NCBI GenBank assembly: GCA_027729805.1
Contig: JAQCEO010000019.1
Coordinates: 1 to 33,159 of the forward strand
Direction of reading: 5' to 3'
DNA: 33,159 bases
Origin: Actinomycetota bacterium
GTDB taxonomy: Bacteria > Actinomycetota > Actinomycetes > S36-B12
Part shown: positions 1 through 7,530 of the stretch, in pieces
How positions within the stretch are numbered: the first letter of the stretch is position 1
How the letters are laid out: each line of letters begins with the position of its first letter
Notes under the pieces: model-generated
Databases searched by the model: none
The model's input: the letters and a program-made list of their open reading frames with translations, nothing else
What the model was told of the DNA's origin: nothing
Translations under genes and position numbers: made by a program

Positions 1-145
1 GGCCTTCTTGGCTGGGCGCTTTTTCGCGGCCTTCTTTGCTGGTCGCTTTGCAGCCTTCTTGGCTGGGCGCTTTTTCGCGGCCTTCTTTGCTGGTCGCTTT
101 TTCGCGGCCTTCTTTGCTGGTCGCTTAGCAGCCTTCTTGGCTGCT
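1..145 (-). repeat. In-frame coding repeats of the Lys/Ala/Arg/Pro protein
   Basis: Tandem, slightly variable 24-27 nt units, seen on the plus strand as ttcgcggccttctttgctgg and gccttcttggctgggcgc, encode the KRPAKKAAK repeats. A longer block of about 47 nt starting near position 3 recurs 51 nt downstream near position 54. Unit lengths are multiples of three, so copy-number changes would keep the frame. Confidence 0.8.
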
Positions 146-165
146 CTCTTCTTTACTGCCGCCAC
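1..165 (-). CDS. Lysine-rich histone H1-like protein, N-terminal part (runs off window)
   Basis: This is a minus-strand reading frame missed by the ORF track. It starts at GTG (163-165), preceded by GGAGG four bases upstream, and runs off the left edge after 55 codons with no stop. The product is almost entirely Lys, Ala, Arg and Pro in repeats of the type KKAAKRPAKKAAKKRPA, resembling the basic tails of histone H1-like and actinobacterial HU-type nucleoid proteins. Such tails bind DNA non-specifically. Here the basic repeats begin right after the start codon, so any folded domain would be C-terminal and outside the window. The frame stays open upstream (an in-frame ATG lies near 255), but those residues look non-coding and the RBS supports the GTG. 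Coding is well supported; the exact function is inferred from composition only. Confidence 0.72.
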   Translation of the reverse strand, partial: MAAVKKRAAKKAAKRPAKKAAKKRPAKKAAKKRPAKKAAKRPAKKAAKKRPAKKA

Positions 166-373
166 GTTGCCTCCCGTGTCGTAGGTCCCGGCTCTGGTGC
201 AGGGGCCTTCAGGAGAACTCTGACAGAAAACATGCCGAAATACGTGCATATTCATGTCGGTGTGTCATTTCGTGTCGCGAACGTGCTATGTGATGAATAT
301 TTTTGGTGGCAATGGTCGTGACATTTGAGTTCCAATTCGCCGTTGGGTACTGGATCTGGCATGATTTCGGACT
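166..373. promoter_or_regulatory. Divergent intergenic region between histone-like gene and F420 reductase
   Basis: This 208 bp non-coding, AT-richer stretch must hold promoters for both flanking genes. An 8 bp inverted repeat, ATATTCAT (248-255) and ATGAATAT (293-300), is separated by 37 nt and could be an operator or chance. CATGAT (360-365) lies 8 nt before the reductase ATG as a weak -10 candidate. No Shine-Dalgarno sequence precedes that ATG. Confidence 0.4.
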
Positions 374-1063
374 ATGGCTGATGCAGTATTAACACCGGAC
401 CCACGTGTACTTCCCGATGTTGCCCGGTTACGTATTGGTGTACTTGGCGGCACGGGCGAACAAGGTCGGGGGCTGGCGCGCCGGTTGGCGATCGCCGGCC
501 ATCAGGTAGTTGTCGGTTCGCGTGATGCGGCTCGGGCGCAGGACTCAGCCGCGAGTTTGGGTCATGGGGTAACAGGTGCGAGTAATCGAGATTGCGCTGC
601 GAATTCTGATGTTGTGATAGCAGCGATCCCGTGGGACGGCCATGGTGAGTTATTGACGGCGCTTTCTTCGGAGCTCGCTGGGAAGATCCTGATTGACTGT
701 GTTAATCCACTGGGTTTCGATAAGCAGGGCGCCTTCGCCTTGGCCGTGCCGGAGGGTTCCGCGGCCCAGCAGGCGGCTAATTTACTTCCCGATAGCCAGG
801 TGGTAGGTGCCTTCCACCACATTTCGGCTGTGCTGCTTTTGGACGAAAATGTTGACTCGGTTGACACCGATGTATTGGTCCTAGGTGATGACCGCGCCGC
901 CACCGACATCGTGCAGGCGCTGGCTAATCGGATTCCTGGGATGCGGGGAATCTTCGCGGGCCGGTTGCGCAACTGTCAACAGGTTGAGGCGCTGACCGCA
1001 AACCTCATTTCGATGAACCGCCGGTACAAAGCGCACACCGGGGTCCGCATCACCGACGTCTAG
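374..1063 (+). CDS. npdG: NADPH-dependent F420 reductase (F420H2:NADP+ oxidoreductase)
   Basis: The 229-residue product matches the Fno/NpdG family, which transfers hydride between reduced coenzyme F420 and NADP in the cytoplasm. A Rossmann dinucleotide motif, GGTGEQGRG, lies at about residues 25-33. It is followed by VVVGSRD, where the family recognises the NADP 2'-phosphate, then IAAIPWDGH and DCVNPLGFD, all typical of the family. The first 18 residues extend beyond the usual start, but ATG 374 is the only good start codon in frame. It has no Shine-Dalgarno sequence, so a leaderless transcript is possible. The gene stands alone: no F420 biosynthesis gene or F420-dependent enzyme is nearby. 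It implies that the organism makes or uses F420. Converges with panB, with a 21 bp gap. Confidence 0.88.
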   Translation: MADAVLTPDPRVLPDVARLRIGVLGGTGEQGRGLARRLAIAGHQVVVGSRDAARAQDSAASLGHGVTGASNRDCAANSDVVIAAIPWDGHGELLTALSSELAGKILIDCVNPLGFDKQGAFALAVPEGSAAQQAANLLPDSQVVGAFHHISAVLLLDENVDSVDTDVLVLGDDRAATDIVQALANRIPGMRGIFAGRLRNCQQVEALTANLISMNRRYKAHTGVRITDV

Positions 1064-1084
1064 CAAGCGGGTTCGGGTGCCTAC

Positions 1085-1948
1085 CTATTTGTAGGTGTGC
1101 TCTTCGCCCGGGTAGATGCCGCTTGCAACTTCATTGGCCCAGTTGGTTACCGCTTCGGTCATGACGGACCGTAGGTCGGCGTAGCGTTTGACGAATTTCG
1201 GTGCCGGCCCCGAAGTCAAGCCGACGAGGTCTTGCCAGACGATGACCTGGGCATCGGTATGGGGTCCGGCCCCAATGCCGATCGTCGGAATTGTCAGGAC
1301 TTCACTTATTCGGGCGGCTAGATCAGCCGGCACGAGTTCCAGCACGACCGCGGTGGCACCGGCGCCTTCCATATCCTTGGCATCGCGGATGAGCATCTCG
1401 CCACTTTCGCCGCGGCCTTGCACCCGGTATCCACCGAGCAGGTTGACCGACTGCGGGGTTAGACCTAGGTGGCCGATTACCGAGATACCCGAACTGGCCA
1501 GCAATTCGATCTGGGGGAGGACTGCGGCACCGCCCTCGAGCTTTACCGCATGGGCGCCACCCTTTTGCATGAAGAATACCGCGGTTTCCAATGCCTGAGC
1601 CGGTGATGCTTGATAGCTGCCAAAAGGTAGGTCGGCTACTACTATGGCGCGTTTGGAGCCCTTGACGACCGCCCGCACCAACATGACGAGTTCATCCACG
1701 GTTACCGCGATGGTGGTGTCGTGGCCGAACACCACCATGCCCGCGGAGTCGCCAACTAGAAGGGCTGGGATACCGGCGTCATCGAAAACCCCGGCACTTA
1801 GTGCGTCGTACGCGGTGATCATGGGCCAGCGCTGGCCCTTGTCGGTGGCCATTTGGAGGTCTCGCATCGTAATGCGGCGCGCCGGATTGGCGCCGTAGAG
1901 AATCTGCTGGGGGGCACTGCTCACATGTGGCGTGCGTACTAACTCCAT
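1085..1948 (-). CDS. panB: 3-methyl-2-oxobutanoate hydroxymethyltransferase
   Basis: PanB catalyses the first committed step of pantothenate (CoA precursor) synthesis: transfer of a hydroxymethyl group from 5,10-methylene-THF to 2-oxoisovalerate, giving ketopantoate. Family signatures are MITAYDALSAGVFDDAGI, LVGDSAGMVVFGHDTT (metal and substrate site), KLEGG, SVIGHLGLTPQSVN and IPTIGIGAGP. The ORF track begins at an in-frame TTG (1960). The ATG at 1948 is preferred because GGAG sits six bases before it. That gives 287 residues, usual for the family. No panC or panD is adjacent. panB lies close to glnA2 and glnE in mycobacteria as well, so its place here fits an old actinobacterial neighbourhood. 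Confidence 0.95.
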   Translation of the reverse strand: MELVRTPHVSSAPQQILYGANPARRITMRDLQMATDKGQRWPMITAYDALSAGVFDDAGIPALLVGDSAGMVVFGHDTTIAVTVDELVMLVRAVVKGSKRAIVVADLPFGSYQASPAQALETAVFFMQKGGAHAVKLEGGAAVLPQIELLASSGISVIGHLGLTPQSVNLLGGYRVQGRGESGEMLIRDAKDMEGAGATAVVLELVPADLAARISEVLTIPTIGIGAGPHTDAQVIVWQDLVGLTSGPAPKFVKRYADLRSVMTEAVTNWANEVASGIYPGEEHTYK

Positions 1949-2113
1949 TGTTAGCTCCAATCTCGAGGCTCCCCACGGAGTCCCCGGACGAGATAATCAT
2001 GACAGGTGAGTGGGGGTTAGCGCTAGTGGCGCCCCGTACCTAATTACGATACATTAGCGTTTCGGATTAAGGTGGAGCCGGCAGTTTTGCGCAAAAGAAA
2101 ATAAGGAGACCCG
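1949..2113. promoter_or_regulatory. panB / MFS exporter divergent promoter region with candidate TetR operator
   Basis: This 165 bp gap separates divergent genes. A -10-like TACGAT lies at 2045-2050, about 64 nt before the MFS start. It sits inside CTAAT-N8-ATTAG (2040-2057), a short inverted repeat placed where the downstream TetR protein could repress. The arms are only 5 bp, so the operator is a suggestion. The MFS start has a strong RBS, AAGGAG at 2103-2108, five bases before ATG. Confidence 0.35.
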
Positions 2114-3835
2114 ATGTCCCAGCAGGTCCAGGCCAAAGATGCCTGGATGACCTCGGGGGAGGGCCACCCAAGGCGCTGGGCGATTTTGAGTGTCCTAGTG
2201 GTGAGCCTGCTCGTAGTAGTTCTCGACAACACGATATTAAACATCGCCCTCCCCACAATTCAGCGTGATCTAAATGCCAGCCAAGGTGAACTCGTCTGGG
2301 CGGTGGACTCATATGTCCTGGCATTTGCCGCGCTGCTCTTTACCTGGGGGGTGCTCGGTGACCGGTGGGGGCGCAAGAAGATCCTGATCGTCGGATTGGT
2401 GCTGTTCGCTGCGGCCTCGGCGATCTGTGCTTTTTCGTCCAGCGCCGGCATGCTCATTGGCTTTCGGGCGGTCATGGGGGTGGGCGGTGCGGCGGTGATG
2501 CCAACCACCTTGGCCATCATCACCGTCGTCTTTCCACCGTATGAGCGCGGTAAGGCCATTGGCGCGTGGGCCGGGGCGGTCGGTGCCGCGGTGGCGCTGG
2601 GTCCGATCCTTGGCGGGGTGTTGCTGCAAAACCCCCAGTGGTCCAATTGGTTGACCGGCAATGACTGGGGCTCGGTCTTCTTGGTCAATGTGCCAATTGT
2701 CATCGTCGGCGTGATCGCGATAATCCGAGTGGTTCCGGAGACCAAGGACCCAAATCCCCGCCGACTAGATCTAATGGGCCTGGGGCTTTCGGTAATTGGC
2801 CTAGTTGCCTTGATCTACGGCATCATTCACGCTTCGGCGACCAACAGCTGGCTGGCCCCCGGTGTTGTGATACCGGTACTCGCGGGGATTGCGGTAATTG
2901 CCTTATTCTTGTTCCTCGAGGCGCGCAGTGATCACTCCAGTTTCGATGTTTCGTTATTTCGTAACCGAGGCTATGCGGTGAGCTTGGTGGCGGTCTCCCT
3001 ATCCTTCTTTGCCCTCTCTGGCATCACTTTCACCCTGCCCTTCTACTTGCAGATCCTGCGCGGTTACGACACCTTGACGGCCGGACTATGTTTTGTGCCA
3101 TTTGCCGTCGGACAGATAATCGCGGCCCCACGCAGTGCCAAGACGGTGCTGAGGTTTGGCTACCGCAAAGTAATGACCGGTGGGCTAATACTTGTTGCGC
3201 TAGCCCTGCTCGGGCTGTACTTCTTGCAACTCGACACGCCAATTTGGCTGGTACTGGTCACCTTCTTTATATTTGGCCTCGGCATGGGCAATGTCATCGC
3301 ACCGGCCTCAACCGTAATGCAGAACGTGTTGCCGCTGGCCCGGGCCGGAGCCGGGTCAGCGGTTCAGAACACCGTGCGGCAAGTAGGCGGCGCTCTGGGT
3401 GTTGCCATCATCGGCACGGTGCTTGCGACGCAGTACGCGGCGAGCCTGAAAGGCTCGTTGGCTCAGTTGCCAGCGCAGTTCCCGGATGCGGCCAAGCAGG
3501 CGGCCTCGGAGTCGGTGATTGCCACCATGGGCGTCCTGAACCAAGCGCAGGCAGACGGCTTGCCCGCCACCATTGCAAATTCGGTGCGCGCGGCGGCTTA
3601 TGCCGATTTCTTGGCGGCAAGCCAGGTGGCCTCCCTTATTTCAGTGATCATCGTGGTTATCGCGGCATTGGTTGTTGGGTTTGGACTACCGCACATCACC
3701 CCGCTCACCAAGAAAGTTGAACTTGTGGCGGGCCCGCCGCCGGTGGACGCGGCCGATGCCTTAGTGGAAGCGGAAGCTGCGGATTACGTTGAGCAAGCCG
3801 AAAGTGAATACCCGACGGGCAAAGAGCAGGCCTAG
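2114..3835 (+). CDS. MFS drug exporter, DHA2 (14-TM, EmrB/QacA) family
   Basis: The 573-residue protein has the length and hydrophobic pattern of 14-helix proton-driven multidrug exporters. Family motifs are visible: LDNTILNIALPTI in TM1 (motif D1), GVLGDRWGRKK between TM2 and TM3 (motif A), and GAWAGAVGAAVALGPILGG in TM5 (motif C, typical of antiporters). The last 50 or so residues are acidic and hydrophilic, probably cytoplasmic. The start is fixed by AAGGAG five bases upstream. A TetR gene follows two bases after the stop, so the pair is likely one operon with autoregulation. Substrate cannot be inferred; toxic hydrophobic compounds or antibiotics are usual for the family. Confidence 0.93.
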   Translation: MSQQVQAKDAWMTSGEGHPRRWAILSVLVVSLLVVVLDNTILNIALPTIQRDLNASQGELVWAVDSYVLAFAALLFTWGVLGDRWGRKKILIVGLVLFAAASAICAFSSSAGMLIGFRAVMGVGGAAVMPTTLAIITVVFPPYERGKAIGAWAGAVGAAVALGPILGGVLLQNPQWSNWLTGNDWGSVFLVNVPIVIVGVIAIIRVVPETKDPNPRRLDLMGLGLSVIGLVALIYGIIHASATNSWLAPGVVIPVLAGIAVIALFLFLEARSDHSSFDVSLFRNRGYAVSLVAVSLSFFALSGITFTLPFYLQILRGYDTLTAGLCFVPFAVGQIIAAPRSAKTVLRFGYRKVMTGGLILVALALLGLYFLQLDTPIWLVLVTFFIFGLGMGNVIAPASTVMQNVLPLARAGAGSAVQNTVRQVGGALGVAIIGTVLATQYAASLKGSLAQLPAQFPDAAKQAASESVIATMGVLNQAQADGLPATIANSVRAAAYADFLAASQVASLISVIIVVIAALVVGFGLPHITPLTKKVELVAGPPPVDAADALVEAEAADYVEQAESEYPTGKEQA

Positions 3836-3837
3836 CG

Positions 3838-4446
3838 GTGGCAACCCAAGTGTCGGCACGGGCTAAAGGGCGGCCCCGAAGTTGCGTAGCGGATGCTGCT
3901 ATCAATGCGGCGGCCTTGGAGCTGTTGGCCGATGAGGGTTTTGAGCGTTTTTCCATGGAAGCAGTTGCGGCACGGGCCGGGGTTAGTAAAGCTACGGTCT
4001 ATCGAAGGTTCTGCGGCCGCGATGAGTTACTAGAGCACGCGATGACGCAACTTGATGCAGACATACCCAAGGTGCCGGAACTGGGTGATTTCTGGGAGAA
4101 CTTGACGGAGTTGCTAGACGGGATTCAGGAGTCATCGCCGGGTTCGCTCAAAAGCCGAATCATGATCAGGGTGCTTAGCGAAGGGGAGCGGCATCCGCAG
4201 CTGCAGGCGATGGTGACTGAACGGGTAATAAGGCCGCGTCAAGCCCGGGTGCGCATGATTTTAAATCGCGGGATCCAATCTGGAAAGCTAAGGCCAGGTT
4301 TGGATATTGAGGCGACCATCGCCTTGCTGATCGGGCCGATGGTTTGGCTGAAGATGCTGCGCCTAACGCCGGAGTCCGGCGGCGCTAGTACTGAAGCTAT
4401 TGTCGAAGTTCTTCGGACCGGCTTGGCTCCCGCCAGCCATTCGTAA
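3838..4446 (+). CDS. TetR/AcrR family transcriptional regulator
   Basis: The 202-residue protein has an N-terminal TetR helix-turn-helix: DEGFERFSMEAVAARAGVSK followed by ATVYRRFCGRDELLEHA, at roughly residues 30-70. The rest is the variable ligand-binding and dimerisation domain. It starts with GTG two bases after the MFS stop, so it is probably translated with the exporter and represses it when no ligand is bound. A candidate operator lies upstream of the MFS gene. Its last 50 bases overlap the 3' end of nadE on the other strand, so the C-terminal residues are constrained by the opposite gene. Confidence 0.92.
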   Translation: MATQVSARAKGRPRSCVADAAINAAALELLADEGFERFSMEAVAARAGVSKATVYRRFCGRDELLEHAMTQLDADIPKVPELGDFWENLTELLDGIQESSPGSLKSRIMIRVLSEGERHPQLQAMVTERVIRPRQARVRMILNRGIQSGKLRPGLDIEATIALLIGPMVWLKMLRLTPESGGASTEAIVEVLRTGLAPASHS

Positions 4447-6130
4447 TTGGCAACCGGCGATCTCGGCCAAATGCGCGAAGTGAAATCTTGGTGCCCGGTG
4501 GTGACTGGCGGCGCTTATATTCAGCTGCGTCGGTAAGCCGTAACACTCGGTCTACCAAACTTGAATCAAAGCCAGCCGCCACCAACTCGGTGGCACCCAT
4601 ATCGGCTGACACATAGGCATCAAGAAGTTCGTCCAGCACCTGGTAATCCGGCAATGAATCACTGTCTTTTTGGTCGGGGCGCAGTTCGGCGCTCGGTTCC
4701 TTTTCGATACTGCTTACCGGGATTGGCGGAGTTTGCCCGAGTTCAATCGCATGTGCGTTGCGCCAACGAGCCAATTCCCAAACTAGGGTCTTTGGTACAT
4801 CCTTGATGGGCGCAAACCCACCAACTGAATCCCCGTAAAGGGTTGAGTAGCCAACCGAAAGCTCACTCTTGTTACCGGTGGTGAGCACTAGGTGGCCTTC
4901 TTGATTCGAAAGCGCCATCAAAGTGGTGCCCCGTACGCGGGACTGCAGATTCTCCTCGGCCAATCCGGTTAGCTGCATGGCTTGCAGATAAGAGTCGACC
5001 ATCGGTGCGATGGCGATGGTGCGCAGATTTAGCCCTGTTCGCTGGGCAAGGTCGCTGGCGTCGTCCTTGGAGTGCTCCGACGAATAGACACTGGGCATGG
5101 AAACACCAAAGACATGCTCCGCCCCGATGGAATCGCAGGCAAGTGCGGCAACCAAGGCTGAGTCGATGCCACCGGAGAGGCCGAGGATGACACTTTGAAA
5201 ACCATTCTTCTTGACGTAGTCACCAAGGCCGAGTGTCAACGCCTGATAGACCTCTTGCGGGTCGGTGAGATTGGGGGCGATTTGCGGTGCGTAACTGACT
5301 TGATCCTTCCAAGTTATCGGGCCTAGCTCAATGCACGTCTTAGGTTTTGGGCTAGTCGAAATCTCGAGGTCGATGGTGAGCAGGGTGGGCTCAAATTGCG
5401 GAGCTCTGGCGAGCAACCGGCCACTCTTGTCGACAACTAATGAGTCGCCATCAAAAACAAGTTCGTCCTGGCCGCCAACGAGGTTTACGTAAGCGAGGTC
5501 ACAGCCGGCTTCAACGGCTCGTAACTGGCACAGCTTAAGCCGGGCGTCGTCCTTATTTCGTTCATAAGGAGAGGCATTCACTACTAAAAGTAAGTCGGCC
5601 GCATTCTCGCGCGCCCAAGTGACGGGCCCACCGCTTTGCCAGAGGTCCTCACAGATGGCGATTGCAATAGTGCTGTCGTTTAGGCGCAATAGCAGGGGCT
5701 GGGTTCCGGGAATGAAATATCGAGCTTCGTCAAAGACTCCGTAGTTGGGCAGATGGTGTTTGGTGTATCGGGCCACCACGGAACCGCGATAAAGTACCGC
5801 GGCCGCGTTTATAGGTGCATTGCGTGGACCGGCTTGGGTATCGAAGTCCAGTCGGTCGAGGTAGCCGACTACGCAAATGAGCTCGCCTTGCCCATCGGCC
5901 TGCAAGTCTTGGGCGAGATCTTGGAGGGCGGCGCGGGCGGCCAGCTGAAATGACGGCCGAAGCGCCAGATCTTCGACGGGGTAGCCGGTCAGCACCTGCT
6001 CCGGTAAAGCGATGAGGTGGGCCCCGGCCGCACCGGCCTGGAGGGCTGCGGCCCGCACCAGCAGGGCATTTGCCGCTAAATCACCTACTTTTGCGTTCAC
6101 CTGGGCCAGCGTTAGTCGAATGACACTCAT
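4397..6130 (-). CDS. nadE: Glutamine-dependent NAD+ synthetase
   Basis: NadE makes NAD+ from nicotinate adenine dinucleotide, ATP and glutamine. The 577-residue protein has both parts. The N-terminal nitrilase-type glutaminase carries the Glu-Lys-Cys triad in LPEQVLTGYP (E44), TKHHLPNYGVFDE (K124) and AIAICEDLW (C160). The C-terminal ATP-pyrophosphatase has SGGIDSA at about 319-325 and TTGNKSELSVGYSTLYGD. The conserved ending RDRRLPITN is intact and lies at the edge of the 50 nt overlap with convergent tetR, so the overlap is real. TAGCCT lies 6 nt before ATG 6130 with no Shine-Dalgarno sequence, suggesting a leaderless mRNA. It diverges from glnA2 across 62 bp. Confidence 0.96.
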   Translation of the reverse strand: MSVIRLTLAQVNAKVGDLAANALLVRAAALQAGAAGAHLIALPEQVLTGYPVEDLALRPSFQLAARAALQDLAQDLQADGQGELICVVGYLDRLDFDTQAGPRNAPINAAAVLYRGSVVARYTKHHLPNYGVFDEARYFIPGTQPLLLRLNDSTIAIAICEDLWQSGGPVTWARENAADLLLVVNASPYERNKDDARLKLCQLRAVEAGCDLAYVNLVGGQDELVFDGDSLVVDKSGRLLARAPQFEPTLLTIDLEISTSPKPKTCIELGPITWKDQVSYAPQIAPNLTDPQEVYQALTLGLGDYVKKNGFQSVILGLSGGIDSALVAALACDSIGAEHVFGVSMPSVYSSEHSKDDASDLAQRTGLNLRTIAIAPMVDSYLQAMQLTGLAEENLQSRVRGTTLMALSNQEGHLVLTTGNKSELSVGYSTLYGDSVGGFAPIKDVPKTLVWELARWRNAHAIELGQTPPIPVSSIEKEPSAELRPDQKDSDSLPDYQVLDELLDAYVSADMGATELVAAGFDSSLVDRVLRLTDAAEYKRRQSPPGTKISLRAFGRDRRLPITNGWREPSRSEELRQ

Positions 6131-6136
6131 GGAAGC

Positions 6137-6142
6137 AGGCTA
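6137..6142 (-). promoter_or_regulatory. Candidate leaderless -10 element of nadE
   Basis: TAGCCT on the minus strand matches TANNNT and ends six bases before the nadE ATG. No Shine-Dalgarno sequence is present. The same layout occurs at other gene starts in the window. Confidence 0.45.
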
Positions 6143-6192
6143 CTTCAGGTGGGTTAACCCATTCGTAACACGGCCTGGTCCACTATTGGCTT

Positions 6193-7530
6193 ATGGATAA
6201 GCAGGCAGAGTTCGTCCTTCGGACCATAGAAGAGCGCGATATCAGGTTCGTCCGGTTGTGGTTCACCGATGTCTTAGGCACCTTGAAGTCGGTGGCCATT
6301 GCCCCGGCGGAGTTGGAAGGGGCATTTGCCGAAGGCATCGGCTTCGACGGTTCGGCGATCGAGGGATTTGCTCGCGTTGCCGAATCGGACATGTTGGCCA
6401 AGCCGGACCCCGCGACATTTTCGCTGCTGCCCTGGCGCAGTGAGGGACCAGCCGTAGCTCGAATGTTCTGCGACATCTTGACCCCAGATGGTGCTCCGTC
6501 ATATGCCGACCCGCGTTATGCGCTCAAGCGCATCCTAACCAAAGCCGCCAACCTTGGGTTCACCTTCTATACGCACCCAGAAGTTGAGTTCTACTTATTT
6601 AAGGAGTCGCCGAGCGCGGGTCAGGTGCCGATCCCGGTGGATCAATACGGTTACTTTGACAATGCACCGCACGGTGTCGGTCATGACTTCCGGCGCCGGG
6701 CGATCACGATGCTTGAAGAGATGGGGATTTCGGTTGAGTTCTCCCATCACGAAGGTGGCCCCGGCCAGCAAGAAATTGACCTGCGGTACGCCGACGCCTT
6801 GACCACGGCGGACAACTTGATGACTTTTCGCTTAGTTGTGCAGGAGGTGGCTTTGGAGCAAGGCCTGTATGCGTCATTTATGCCAAAGCCGTTCCGTGAC
6901 CAGCCAGGCTCAGGTATGCATACCCACCTTTCACTTTTCGAGGGCGACCGTAATGCTTTCTTTGAGGCGGGTGCGCTGTATCAACTTTCCAAAGTCGCCA
7001 GGTCTTTCATTGCTGGCCTCATTGCCCATGCACCGGAGATCACCGCGGTTACCAACCAGTGGGTTAACTCGTATAAGCGGCTTGCCGGTGGGGCGGAGGC
7101 ACCTTCGTGGATCTGCTGGGGGCACAACAATCGCTCCGCATTGATTCGGGTTCCGATGTACAAGCCGGCCAAAGGCAACAGCACCCGGATCGAATTTCGC
7201 TCAATGGACAGTGCGTGTAACCCGTATCTTGCGCTAGCGGTGTTGCTTGCGGCAGGGCTAAAAGGCATTGAGGAAGGCTATGAGCTACCCGATGGCGCCG
7301 AGGACGATGTTTGGAGCTTGACCGAAGCTGAGCGCAAGGCCATGGGGATGGAACCGCTGCCGTCTAGTCTAAACCAGGCAACTTTGATCATGGAGCGTTC
7401 AGAGTTGATAGCTGAAACCCTTGGCGAGCATGTCTTTGATTTCTTCCTGCGCAATAAGAAGGCCGAGTGGGAGGAATACCGACGCGAAGTGACGCAGTGG
7501 GAACTGGACCGCTACCTTCCACAGTTGTGA
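6193..7530 (+). CDS. glnA2: Type I glutamine synthetase, GlnA2-like
   Basis: The 445-residue protein is a GSI-type ATP-dependent glutamate-amine ligase. It has FDGSAIEGF, the ATP-binding signature KPFRDQPGSGMHTHLSLF, and the substrate-loop motif NRSALIRVP. Its length equals mycobacterial GlnA2 and is about 30 residues shorter than GlnA1. Where regulated GSI-beta enzymes have the adenylylated Tyr (LYDLP type), this one reads VWSLTEAER, so GlnE should not modify it. It may make glutamine constitutively or use another amine; the sequence cannot decide. It starts an operon with the amidotransferase (GTGA overlap) and glnE. CACTAT lies six bases before ATG, a weak leaderless -10 candidate. Confidence 0.93.
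   Translation: MDKQAEFVLRTIEERDIRFVRLWFTDVLGTLKSVAIAPAELEGAFAEGIGFDGSAIEGFARVAESDMLAKPDPATFSLLPWRSEGPAVARMFCDILTPDGAPSYADPRYALKRILTKAANLGFTFYTHPEVEFYLFKESPSAGQVPIPVDQYGYFDNAPHGVGHDFRRRAITMLEEMGISVEFSHHEGGPGQQEIDLRYADALTTADNLMTFRLVVQEVALEQGLYASFMPKPFRDQPGSGMHTHLSLFEGDRNAFFEAGALYQLSKVARSFIAGLIAHAPEITAVTNQWVNSYKRLAGGAEAPSWICWGHNNRSALIRVPMYKPAKGNSTRIEFRSMDSACNPYLALAVLLAAGLKGIEEGYELPDGAEDDVWSLTEAERKAMGMEPLPSSLNQATLIMERSELIAETLGEHVFDFFLRNKKAEWEEYRREVTQWELDRYLPQL

Noticed and set aside
1-145. CRISPR-like or non-coding tandem array
   Set aside because: Unit lengths are multiples of three, copies are contiguous with no unique spacers, and they read as one KKAAKRPA-type frame with RBS and start codon.
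3088-3720. 210-residue plus-strand ORF within the MFS gene
   Set aside because: Frame-shifted shadow; the MFS frame continues through it with membrane helices and has the RBS.
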